Origin: Dendrolimus kikuchii
Lineage: Eukaryota; Arthropoda; Insecta; Lepidoptera; Lasiocampidae
DNA length: 64,000 nucleotides
Assembly (NCBI GenBank): GCA_019925095.2
Contig: CM034405.1
Location: 11,418,401-11,482,400 of the forward strand
Reading direction: 5' to 3'
In this document: piece by piece, positions 54,771 through 64,000 of the stretch
Layout: each line of letters starts with the position of its first letter
Numbering within the stretch: the stretch's first letter is position 1
Translations under genes and position numbers: made by a program
The notes under the pieces: generated by a model
What the model was told of the DNA's origin: nothing
Databases searched by the model: none
The model's input: the letters and a program-made list of their open reading frames with translations, nothing else

Positions 54771-54934
54771 GAGGGCCTAATGTGTCATATCCATCTCATC
54801 TAAGATAAAGATATCATCACCCGTTGTTGAATGTACGAAAGCACATACTTATTTACAAATTTCAGATTAACAAGTTTGGTTATAATTCCGTGAATATGGA
54901 ATAAAGAAACATTCATATTAAAAGGATAGGTCTA

Positions 54935-55395
54935 TAAATACATTATTAGATCTGTACTTTTGTGTGGCAGTGAAGCGTGGCCTGTAATTGAGCGACACAA
55001 GTAAGAACTACGTGTCACGGAGATGAATATGCTGCGATGGATGTGTGGAGTGACCCGGAGACTGTGTTAGAGACTCCCGCATCCACGGCAGTCTTCATGT
55101 CCGTGACATAGCAGACAAGCTGCAAGAGTGTCGTTTACGCTCGTATGGCCACATTTCACGGAGACCGGCTAATTATGTGGGGAACAAATATTTAGCCGTG
55201 CCGCCTCCGCCAGGTCCCGGTCAAAAAATGCTGGCTTGACGTTGTGAAGAATGTCATGGGTACCAATGGTCTCAAAACGGGGGATGCTGAATACCGCGCG
55301 AAGTGGAGTAGAATAAGTAGGAAAGCGGACCCTGGGCGTCGGAGTGAACGCTCCGAACGCAACCGGGATTTAACGCTCGGATGATGGTGTTGGAA
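54935..55395 (+). pseudogene. RTE-B LINE fragment, reverse-transcriptase C-terminal region
   Basis: Frames give LCGSEAWPVIERHK, LRVTEMNMLRWMCGVTRR, then with frameshifts RSYGHISRRPANYVGNKYLA, VPPPPGPG, and a KADPGRRSERNRDL end. MLRWMCGVTR and the ADPGRR end are hallmarks of RTE-like LINE reverse transcriptases in insects. Stops and frameshifts make it inactive. Shares NYVGNK and PPPGPG with 17850-18060. Confidence 0.75.
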
Positions 55396-55399
55396 TAAA

Positions 55400-55735
55400 G
55401 AAACAATCTCTCATCCCAACAATGTTACTTTTATATGTGTTCTGTGTATATAAATAAGTAAGGATTTGAAGTTTTATTTATCTAAACATAACCAAATCAA
55501 CCGATATACTTTTTATAAACTAATAGAACGCACAGCCGTATAAATTTTATAAAAGCGTACCTATTTATGTCGTCATAAGTAGGTATAAGTAAAACTAGTC
55601 AACTAGCGCGTTAATTGTTTTTTAAAAAGTAATTAAAATGATTTATATCATGATCAACTTTAAAAAATACAATTAAATATTAAAAATAAACTAAGTTACA
55701 AATAAAGTATGTAACAAATCGTAACCCTTTCCTAG
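55400..55735. other. AT-rich sequence, no feature recognised
   Basis: Nothing supportable. Confidence 0.4.
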
Positions 55736-55739
55736 GGTT

Positions 55740-55990
55740 TAATATTTGCGCCGTTTGAGATCTTCAGGTGTTGAAGCAGTGTTGCCAGCCCCTGAGTTAG
55801 TCATTGGAAGATGTGATGCCGCTAGAGTGTCAACGCATATCGCAACCCATACAAGCGGACGTCCCATCTTCCAAGGAATAAGTGTCATGCCGTCCGGCCT
55901 CTTGCACCCAAACAATTTGGCTCTAGAATGCCTGGTACTCCGACGCTAACAAGAGCCCTGCGGATGATGTTATTGAAGCTGGCATTACAG
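55740..55990 (-). pseudogene. LINE fragment: C-terminal endonuclease-region remnant
   Basis: The minus strand reads NASFNNIIRRALVSVGVPGI, LEPNCLGARG, then in another frame MGRPLVWVAICVDTLAASHL, PMTNSGAGNTASTPEDLKRR, KY and a stop. This overlaps the region missing from the 14935-15446 copy. The expected Asp of W-D-x-T-C is Val here, so the putative catalytic site is lost. Confidence 0.7.
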
Positions 55991-56737
55991 TGCGTAACTC
56001 GTAATGATACAATTTGTAACATTTTAATACAACTTTTAAGACACGCATAGGACCGCTTCGTTTGACATTGTGGAATCAACTAAATGCTTAAAATCGAATC
56101 ATAAATGTTTCGTTACAGGCGAATACTCTTCAGTCTGGAAGGCAGTATCGTAACGTAATGCTCGTAATCTAACCATGAATGTTATATTATAGGTGAAAGC
56201 TCGCGGTGAGGGAGCGCCTTTATAATAAATACAAGCACCAGTGGAGTGTTGAAAGTTAAACAAAAATCTACAAATTAAATAAAAATGATAATAAAATTCA
56301 AAAGTGAATTCAAAACTTTTTGGTCTTTGAAATGATTGTGTTCTTTAGATGTCAAATATAAACTTTGTTTGATTTGTTTTATATAAAAGCGACCAATCAA
56401 ACTACAGCATAAGATTTTTTTTATACATTTGGTAAAATCGTTTAGTATGTCTAAAGGTAACACTTAGTTTTACAAGTGAATTATGCTGTCAATAACAATT
56501 TTATGACTTTCCCAACCTAAAGAAAGTCAGGGCCTCAAAGTCAAACTCATTTTATATGTTTCAAGCGTTTTCAAACGATAGTAATCTGTCGCAACACTTT
56601 CGCTATTAAATTACCAAGTTACTGTTTATAAGATTATATCGACTTTCTTAAGGCTTGGTTGGGGTTTTTCTGTGTTCAGAGAATGTTTGAATATTTAAAC
56701 CTAAGTATATTTTATTGGTGTTAAGCTCGATTTCATT

Positions 56738-56872
56738 TCTTCAGACGTTGCTAAACGCTTGGTGGATGTCTCACGAGAGTAAAGTGTTGGCCTTTATTTT
56801 GCCCAACGAATAAATAAACTATGCAATACAACGTGGTACTTGACGCTGCCGGCTTTTGGGAAACGTTGGGAA
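56738..56872 (+). pseudogene. LINE fragment: C-terminal endonuclease-region remnant
   Basis: SSDVAKRLVDVSRE, a stop, SVGLYFAQRINKLCNTTW. Matches the RL.D.SGD.RAG.Y..QR part of the 14935-15446 frame. A short relic in opposite orientation to 55740-55990. Confidence 0.6.
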
Positions 56873-56954
56873 TGTATGTATATATTTTCGTCTTCATCTT
56901 TGTGTGATATCTGTGTAATTAATATTTTAATTTATTTAAATATTTAATGAGTTA

Positions 56955-57150
56955 AATAAGCTCCCAGCTGAGATTTCCCACAGCACTACGATATGGAGTT
57001 TTTTAAAATGGGTGTCATAACATTTCTTCGAGGCCGGGGGCGCGTTGGTGGACATCTCTGGGGTCGCAAGCGTCCATAGGCGACGACAACAGCTTGCTAC
57101 CAGGCGGGTCGTCAGCCTGTCCGCTGGACTCCAGCTATTAGGGACTGTAG
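56955..57150 (+). pseudogene. LINE coding end and 3' UTR fragment
   Basis: LPAEI, then after a frameshift FPQHYDMEFFKMGVITFLRG, RGRVGGHLWGRKRP, closely related to the open frame at 63735-64000. The 3' UTR tccataggcgacgacaacag, cttgctaccaggcgggtcgt and cagcctgtccgctggac resembles the S1 3' end. Confidence 0.65.
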
Positions 57151-57558
57151 GACTTCAGGGAATTTTGAAATGATATGCCGGGCAACGATGGTGAATAATT
57201 TATATATTTCGTAACTATACAAGCTTCAATTGAATATACATCTAAAAAGAAAAATAAAAGGCACTGATTTCGTAACACCAGCTATTAGAACAAATCTTTT
57301 TAAGAAGCTTATTAATAATTAGCTTAAGGTTCAATTGTTTCCAATAATTTTAGTAAATGGTTTCTTGCGATTTAGTTTTTGGGAAAAAATTAACACTTTA
57401 CTTTGTCATATGCACGCACCATATATGTGCAAATTCAACCCGCAGACATTCTTGTTAATGTATATATATATATCGATTGTTTTTGAATTATTACACTTTA
57501 AGAAACCGATTTACATGAAGGAAGAGGTGTAGAAAGACGTTGACATTAAAATGTAAAT

Positions 57559-57594
57559 AAAATACTAATAATAATAATTATTATTATTAGTATT
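57559..57594. repeat. Perfect A/T palindrome (34 bp)
   Basis: aatactaataataataa and ttattattattagtatt abut as a loop-free inverted repeat. Its right half forms the left copy of the 18-bp direct repeat flanking the GC-rich insertion. Confidence 0.85.
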
Positions 57595-58220
57595 ATACTG
57601 TATGTCTTTCAAGACCACGGGCCATAAAAATGGCCCGGACTTTTGGGGGGCTTCCGTGGGGCCATGGGAAGGCCAACACGTAGAGGCCCCTTGACAAATT
57701 TAATGTAAATCTGGCGTGACACTGACCGGCGATTATCCCTGTCCACACCATATAGTAATGCACCCAAGGACAAGCCCCGGCCAGTGTAGGACTATTGTGG
57801 GAAATGAGGACAAAAAGTACCGGGCTATTGTGTGTATGTGTGTGTGTGTGTATTTGGGAATATGGGGGTTATGGCGTCTGCCCGTCGCAATGTTCAGGGA
57901 ACATGGAAAAATGGGCAGACGGTGACTCGCCACTCCCTGCATGGGCCCCAAAAAATGCCATAAAGACAGGGGCAACATGGGTGTGAGTGGCTAAGGGGTG
58001 TCGAGAGGTGGGCTGCAGGTTCACCGAAGCTACTTCCGACGTTAGGCCATTTATCACTTCCACCCCTGGAGCTTGAGTCTTAGCTCTAGCGATCTCCACT
58101 CCGTGCCGGCTGGTTAAGGCAAGCACGGAGGCGGGGGCCTTGCCTTGGCCCCCGGAGTCAGGTACGAGGTGTCGCTATTCACCTAAGGCTTCGCCACAAA
58201 GCCCCCCTGCGGGGATTAGT
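57595..58220. mobile_element. GC-rich 626-bp insertion of unknown class with flanking duplication
   Basis: An abrupt GC-rich block in very AT-rich DNA, flanked by the exact 18-bp repeat attattattattagtatt at 57577-57594 and 58221-58238. It ends aaagcccccctgcggggatt, agt, with no A-tail. Several small frames on both strands (63-85 codons) show no recognisable domain, so it may be UTR sequence of a LINE. A (GT)n-type run lies at 57830-57852. Confidence 0.55.
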
Positions 58221-58286
58221 ATTATTATTATTAGTATTTTATTAGTATTGTATTTTACTAATATATTGTGGTTTATTTAATTTTAA

Positions 58287-58414
58287 TTTTATTTTATTTG
58301 ACAAGAGTTATGAATGTTAAAGAAGCAAGTGAGGTGTGTAAGAATAAGCCTGAATGGCGCTCTGTTGGTCGTGTCTACCCCGCAAGGGAACTGGCGTGAA
58401 GTTATGTATGTATG
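58287..58414 (+). mobile_element. RTE-A LINE, 5'-truncated insertion
   Basis: tgacaagagttatgaatgtt, gaagcaagtgaggtgtgtaa and gggaactggcgtgaagttat with a short ATGT tail. The 13-bp repeat tatttaattttaa at 58274-58286 and 58415-58427 flanks it, with about 15 bp of T/A-rich filler at the 5' junction. Confidence 0.78.
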
Positions 58415-58434
58415 TATTTAATTTTAAATAGATA

Positions 58435-58515
58435 GATAACACTTTATTGTACACCATTACAGAAAACACAGAAAAACTTATAGCCTAAAAATATTCTTAA
58501 TGTGCACAATGGGTA
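58435..58515 (-). repeat. LINE 3' end fragment, minus strand
   Basis: gataacactttattgtacac is the complement of a conserved LINE end with AATAAAG. cacaatgggtagttaat follows. Confidence 0.35.
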
Positions 58516-58529
58516 GTTAATAATTTTGT

Positions 58530-59555
58530 ACAGTGTTAAATAATTATAAGAGGGACATGGATCCAACTATTGAAAACATCTATCACAGTGTAGATATTAT
58601 GATTCGCCTATATTCTTTGTCAGTTATTCGAGCGTCACAACTGCAAACCACACTTGTTAGCCAAAGCAATGTTGGTCTCATATCAAAGGCTAGCTGTATG
58701 TGGGAGGTATGTGATCAATCAAACTACCTAGAAATAGTTCTGGGAAACATCAAAACAAATATGAAACTTACGCCATCTGAAATTTAATATGTTCGATGAC
58801 AAGTTTCATTTTCACTGTTCAATGTTATGCCTTATAATAATGTTACTCTTTTCAAAAGCTTCGATTTGTTTGAAGATTCGGTAATGCATAATAACTATTA
58901 TAATTAACTCTGTTGGCTCAGAAACCATAAGAATGTATTGGCTTCTGAAATGAAAGTACGTCACTTTTCTTTTTCTTGTGCAGTTTCTTGCCGGTTGCAA
59001 ACTTGAAGCTCACACAGATCGGTTTCCTCTCTAAATCTCTAGCTCTCTCAGCGATATTCATGACGGCCAACCAGTAGCCAGCTAACCAGTGGCCTACCGA
59101 GTACTCATTCTAGATATGCTTTCTTAAAACTCCAATGCTCTCCCCATGATATTTTCAATTTCGGTGGACTCGGCCGTGATTTTTCGTTTCACAATATTTT
59201 AGATCCTCCAGAATTTTTTTATATTTGCATATTTTTACAGTTTCTAATAATGTCATTATTAAATAATGATTTACATTTATTCAAGCTTGGCTATCGATTA
59301 AACTTGTAAATTAAACTTTAAATAATAGAAAATAAATTATAAATATTGTTTGATACATGATAGATAGAAATCAATATCCCTGTAGTGCTTTGGAGCTGAC
59401 AGTGCTGTATTTATATGTACATTTACTAGCACAAACGCGTGTCACAGTATGCCCCTTTGTTTTACGGACAGTAGCGACGTAGATTGTTACCGTAGAAAAA
59501 ATAGTATTATTCCACTTTATTATTAATATACGCAATTTGCAAAATATTTATACTT
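58530..59555. other. No clear gene
   Basis: The 84-codon frame at 58533-58787 has natural-looking composition (IENIYHSVDIMIRLYSLSVI, RASQLQTTLVSQSNVGL) but no splice sites, signal or family that I recognise. It may be an old element. A GC-raised patch lies at 59050-59110. Confidence 0.25.
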
Positions 59556-59559
59556 GTTT

Positions 59560-60200
59560 GAAGTGAAACTTCTCTAGAATCGTTGAGATTTGAAACTCGA
59601 TAAAACGAATACGCGACACAAAAAGAGATGAATACATAAATCTATAGGTCTAAGCCTGCGAGAGAATGAGATACGAGTTTTACATTGTGCAGCACAGATT
59701 AGAGAGTCAATAAGACAGATGACTGAAGATAGGTCCAATTTGGACCGAAATAAAACTGATAACATTTTTTTCCAGACTAAAACAGTGATGAAAGGGAGAC
59801 TTAAGAAGTTTATTATAAATTATAATACGTTGATGGATGTAGGCTAAAGGAATTATATTAATATTAATAAAAGTTAGATAAGAATTATCTGTGAGTATGT
59901 CCTCTGAAGTTTCACTTCTTCCAAACAACCCACAGCCAGGTGGTAGGGCATTTTCCGGAGGGGATGGCTACCATCCCTGGTCTAAAGTATGGCGCCATAA
60001 CAACCTTGAGTTGTGTTCCGGCATTAGTGACCAGATTCCAGTCTCCCTTAAGAGAGCAGCAGTGCATTTGTAGCACCTTTGATGTTGCAAATGTCCATAG
60101 GCGATGGTAACCGCTTTCCATCAAGTGGGCCGTCTGCTTGTCTGCTGAACTCCTGCAAAAAAGAAAATCTTTACTGCGTGTGAACTGCACAAAGACATAA
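59560..60200 (+). repeat. Dispersed repeat family R, split by an S1 insertion
   Basis: The left part 59560-59918 follows the 32020-32350 copy. The right end tactgcgtgtgaactgcaca resumes at about 60172. The interruption is S1 at 59922-60165. Confidence 0.65.
59922..60165 (+). mobile_element. SINE-like retroposon S1 inserted in family R
   Basis: aacccacagccaggtggtag, tggtctaaagtatggcgcc, gaccagattccagtctccc, tgatgttgcaaatgtccata and aagtgggccgtctgcttg, ending ctcctgcaaaaaagaaaa. 5'-truncated relative to 26036. Confidence 0.75.
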
Positions 60201-60594
60201 TTTGAAAATAAATAAATGATTGCTGATTCTATATAATGCAATTTGTCAAATTACGAATACCAAAACTAGCTGTCTGTGTATAAGTCAAATTCTCATGTCA
60301 AAGACTTCTAATTGCTTATATTAGAATTAATAGGTTAATACATGAAAATGGTTTAATTAACTGTTAATAGCTTAGCATACGTCGTAAATTATAAAATTTC
60401 TACTATCAAACCCTCGCTATGATTGGAATTGTTAAAGTTGAGGGTTGCTAGCTTATCGATTTATATCAGATATATTTTGGAGGGCACACTCTTTGGTGTA
60501 TCGCACACGCAAATATGTTTTCTGATCTTTTTGGTCGCTATTACACCATCGGCTATACAGATGTGGCGCTAGTGCAAACTAGTGCCAAACCAAA

Positions 60595-60730
60595 AAAAAA
60601 AATACCCGCCAAGCTTGTATAAAGCAACTTGGCAGGTTTAACATTTCGGGTCATCTCGATGTGTTTCATCAAGATGTTTTCCTACACCGTGATACTTACA
60701 ACATGCATATTAGGTGTGTGCGCGGATCCG
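60595..60730 (-). repeat. tRNA-derived SINE fragment
   Basis: gccaagcttgtataaagcaa, cttggcaggtttaac, tgtttcatcaagatgttttc and catgcatattaggtgtgtgc match the body at 6835-6965. The tRNA-like head is gone. Confidence 0.5.
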
Positions 60731-60734
60731 AAGT

Positions 60735-62085
60735 TAAAAAAACCCCCGAAAATGCCGTACACACGAAACTGCTGAAGATATTAGTATAATTTTGTTGCCT
60801 TCAGTTGTTGTGTAAGTGTTTGTTAATAAATAAGTACAGAAATTATATGTGCTCACCCAAACTCCATCGATTAACAACCTTGGCTTCATAAGTATATATC
60901 ATGCACATATCTGACACCAGCTCAATCGATCACTGAGACTAAATTCAGTAATTTTTAAGGTGGCTGCCATTTAATATAAGTTCACCAACTCACTACATTT
61001 GCCAAAAATCCATTATTTCTTACTTGTATCTTCATATAAGTATCGTCCCATTTTTACCAAGGGTAAGGAATGGTTAAATTTCGGCTATTATTTTCGACTA
61101 TACCTATAACAGAAGGTCGTCTACGGTTTGTGATAATACAAATTTTTGAGTAGAGTAGTAGGTAATTTAAGTTATATAATTTTTTTAAAATAATATTTAT
61201 GTTTTTAAAGTGATTCTTCTTTAGAATCGTTGTGATTTGAAACTCGCGTAAAATACATTAGGTTATGATATATGATATGGTGCTATTTAAAAAAAATATT
61301 CTACACAATATCAAGGTTATATCAAAAATAGGAGCAGAGACGAGGAATTGTTATTGTTACGAGTTGTAGGTCTCAAACTAAAATGCCGTTGGAATTATTA
61401 TAGAGTTTATTAGAACTATACAAACACGTATAACACAGGTACAAATATAACTGAACACAACCAGTCCAAATGAAATGCACGATTCAATAACACGCACAAA
61501 GTTCGTCACTAAATAGATTACCCAATGGGGACAAGTCTTGCTTCGCTCATGGTTATCGCTCGACTGCCGATCTCTTCATTGGGCCATTGCTTTATACTGC
61601 ACAGATATAATATATCTGCCCGACCGCATGGAACGAATTTCTTAGAATCAGTCCGACACACCTGGCTAATGACTGCCATAAAAGATTACAATACACAATT
61701 GGCTGTTTTCTAATCACAAAGCAAACAAAAGAATTCCAAATGCCGAAAGGTAATAAAGTGTGTGTTTTATGGTATGCAGGTGTGAATCCACTTTTGTCGA
61801 CGTGTAGGTCGAAACATTATCATCATTCAAGTGTTTAGTTCTGATTTGATAATAATAGCTGAGTTACTATCATTTTACATGAGAGTCTCATGGTCCGCTT
61901 TAAGAATCAATATAGAATCTTTTCAGATTATATTTGATTTATGGTTAGTCTTGCACATTGGTTGCAGGTTCTCTGGGAGATCATTTACAATGATTGGTGT
62001 CATATATTCCTCGAGCCATGTCCCATACACGTTATTATATTTAGGAATAATATATTTACATGCGCCAGATCTCGGTCCCATGTTG
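60735..62085. other. No clear gene; one family R fragment
   Basis: tctttagaatcgttgtgatt at 61209-61240 is family R. The 62- and 87-codon frames at 61525 and 61831 show no recognised domain. Confidence 0.35.
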
Positions 62086-62089
62086 TTAG

Positions 62090-63040
62090 ATTAGAGAGTC
62101 AATGAGATCGATGATTAAACATAGGTTAATTTAGACCAATTTGGACAGAAATAACACTAATAATAATATTATTAAACTAAAACAGTGAAAAACTGAAAGT
62201 GATACTTAAGAAGTTTATTTTGAATTATAATATATTGACGGATGTAGGCTAAAGAAATTATATTTGTAGTAATAAAAGTTAGAGAAGAATTATCTCTGAG
62301 AATATTCTCTGAGAATATATTGTATATCTTGGATGTGCTTTTAGCAGGGATGGAAGGTACACCGCTGATATAGAAAGAAGAGTGAATTTGGGGAATAGTT
62401 TGAATGGAGCGTTAGGTAAACTTCTAGGCGCTAAGAACCTCAGCCAGAAGGCCCAGCTCGCCATACACAACGTAGTGCTGGTACCTACGCTCACGTATGG
62501 AAGCGAGAGTTGGGTATGGAAGAGAGAGCATGAAAGTAGAGTAAACGCGGTTGAGATGCGAGCACTGGGCAAAATCTGCGGAGTGACGCTCGCGGACCGC
62601 GTTCGTAATACCGAAGTAAGAAAGAGAGTTGGTCTGAAAGAAAGTGTCGGGGTGAAGGTAAGGAAAGGAATGCTCTGGTGGTTCGGGCATGTGGAAAGAA
62701 TGCATGATGAAAGAATGACTAAACAGATATACAATGCAAAAGTGGATGGATGCAGAAGTCGTGGAAGGCCACGACACACCTTCCATGATCAAATTGATCG
62801 TGTACTAGCGGAGGGTGATGTCAGGAGCCTTAAGAACAGACGAGCGTGCATGACAAGAGTTATGAATGTCAAAGAAGCAAGTGAGGTGTGTAAGAATGGG
62901 CCTAAATGGCGCTCTATTGTACGTGCCTACCCCGCAAGGGAACTGGCGTGAAGTTATTGTATGTATGTATGTATGTAATATTCTCTAAAGTTTCACTTCT
63001 ACTGCGTGTGAACTGTATACACACAATTTTGTTTTATATA
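62090..63040 (+). repeat. Dispersed repeat family R, split by RTE-A
   Basis: Left half 62090-62310 (agattagagagtcaatgaga, acttaagaagtttattttg). Right half 62977-63040 (ctctaaagtttcacttctac, tgcgtgtgaactg). The RTE-A LINE lies between. Confidence 0.7.
62311..62976 (+). mobile_element. RTE-A LINE, longest copy, 5'-truncated insertion
   Basis: The reading frame from SRDGRYTADIERRVNLGNS runs without a stop through LGKLLGAKNLSQKAQLAIHN, VVLVPTLTYGSESWVWKREH, VEMRALGKICGVTLADRVRN, FGHVERMHDERMTKQIY and to the stop after ARELA, then a (ATGT)n tail. TYGSE, the ICGV segment and GHVERM are typical of the C-terminal part of RTE-like reverse transcriptases. The 10-bp repeat aatattctct at 62301-62310 and 62977-62986 is the target duplication. 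About 600 bp of intact coding makes it the youngest-looking copy. The endonuclease and RT core are missing. Confidence 0.92.
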
Positions 63041-63044
63041 TATT

Positions 63045-63730
63045 CCCTTAATTTTGTTTTCTATTTGTTTTATATGTTTGATTATTTAATATCTTACACA
63101 TTATGTGGTTACCATCATATATTTCATAAATTACCGTACTTTTTGTAATATTTATCTGCTATCTAATCTAAGAGTTTTATATCTAAGAGTATCTATAGGC
63201 TTTAAAGTTTCACTAGCACTACTTACATAACTAGGTATAGAATATTACAAAAAGAAATTGAAAGAATTCCACCGTGTTGTTAATGTTGCTACCCTCAATG
63301 GCCGCTAAGTGCAAAATAATGTGATTGCTATACTCACGTGTTGTGTGTAATATTTGAGTAAATATGCCCCTTGATTACGTACAATCGTGTTATCGCTTTG
63401 TTACGACCTCCACGACCGAAAAACGTGTGGCCCGTGATTAGATTATTTATTTTGGGCAAACAAAAACACATATTGCTTGGATTATTTGAATTTTCACGCT
63501 GTTATAGAACGGATTTTTATCTGAAATATTGTCACTTTCTCATCCTGTTCTAAGTTTATGTATTCGTTACAACGATTTTGTTTGAAAGATAAAAATACTC
63601 GTTCCTGTTATTTGCCTACATAAGCAAAAAACTCATGATCAAAATGAATAAATACCCTAGGTCTCGTTGAAAGCTAAGCAATTTTCGTTGAAAGTATTTT
63701 AACTTTAATCTTTTTTAGAACGTCGCACTT
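63045..63730. other. AT-rich sequence, no feature recognised
   Basis: No supportable gene. Confidence 0.4.
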
Positions 63731-63734
63731 CATA

Positions 63735-64000
63735 CTTTAAAAACTAAATGGGGCTACAATGTTTTACAATTTTGGAAGCTAATACTTTGCCAATTATTGG
63801 TTGGTTGCCATCGACGGCCACGGTAACCTGACATCTGCCTTTTGCGATTTCCAGAGAGGTGTCACCAACGCGCTGCCGGCCTCGAAGAAATTTTATGACA
63901 CCCTTTTTAAAAAACCCCATGTTGTAGCGCTGTGGGAAAACCTCGGCTGGGAGCTCATTCCAAATCCCCACGGTACGCAAGAGAAACGTTCTAGAGAACC
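63735..64000 (-). pseudogene. LINE reverse-transcriptase C-terminal end, cut by window edge
   Basis: From the right edge the minus strand reads SRTFLLRTVGIWNELPAEVF, PQRYNMGFFKKGVIKFLRGR, QRVGDTSLEIAKGRCQ. RTVG.WN.LP.EVFP..Y is the classic end of Jockey/R1-type LINE ORF2. The frame is open to the edge, and the stop is at 63744-63746. Relatives are at 56955 and 31702. It may be part of a longer copy outside the window. Confidence 0.75.

Noticed and set aside
57716..58126. Four overlapping frames of 63-85 codons on both strands
   Set aside because: Expected in GC-rich sequence. No domain, splice site or conserved motif.
62279..62792. Minus-strand frames of 122 and 166 codons
   Set aside because: They are antisense to the well-supported RTE-A reading frame.

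Overview
The window is eukaryotic, AT-rich and mostly transposable-element debris. The repeat families point to an insect, most likely a moth or butterfly (Lepidoptera); that is inference from remembered families, not from a database search. There are no bacterial-style operons, rRNA or CRISPR arrays. Only a few short segments look like host exons; almost every open frame lies in a mobile-element remnant or is chance.

Layout. 0-5 kb: two dispersed repeat families (here Z and Y), a possible non-coding exon and a 400-bp Helitron-like element (4759-5158). 6.7-8.4 kb: a tRNA-derived SINE, a SINE-like retroposon (S1) and a short RTE-type LINE insertion. 10-15.5 kb: decayed LINEs, a TIR element, a gag-like fragment, a second RTE insertion, a perfect 29-bp-arm palindrome and a 188-codon LINE endonuclease remnant. 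16.6-24.8 kb: Penelope-like (PLE) terminal fragments, more LINE, Y, Q and N repeats, and two adjacent near-perfect hairpins. 26-30 kb: a MITE broken by S1, and an internally deleted PLE with long inverted terminal repeats and a GIY-YIG remnant. 30-33 kb: family R, mini-Helitrons, S1, and a GC-rich candidate exon on the minus strand. 35.5-37.7 kb: PLE terminal repeats, one pair enclosing a LINE insertion with a 16-bp target-site duplication, and a candidate coding exon. 42.2-42.9 kb: an LTR with TATA box, AATAAAG and repeated heat-shock-element-like motifs. 44.6-48.6 kb: LTR-retroelement fragments and two large 9-bp-unit minisatellites inside family Z.

Host signals cluster near 49-50 kb. A plus-strand terminal coding exon (49253-49433) is followed 18 bp later by AATAAA. 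A signal-peptide first exon ending in GTAAGT lies at 50191-50308. The best reading is the end of one gene and the start of the next, with partner exons elsewhere; neither product is recognised. From 51 kb on the window is again LINE, SINE and MITE debris, including five of the RTE-A insertions' relatives and a 626-bp GC-rich insertion with an 18-bp flanking duplication.

Most informative themes: (1) seven RTE-A LINE insertions share one 3' end but differ in 5' truncation, each with a visible target-site duplication; (2) PLE terminal repeats carry a hammerhead-ribozyme-like motif with unusual core changes; (3) an LTR carries heat-shock-element arrays; (4) family Z carries independently homogenised 9-bp minisatellites; (5) a few probable host exons sit isolated in repeats.
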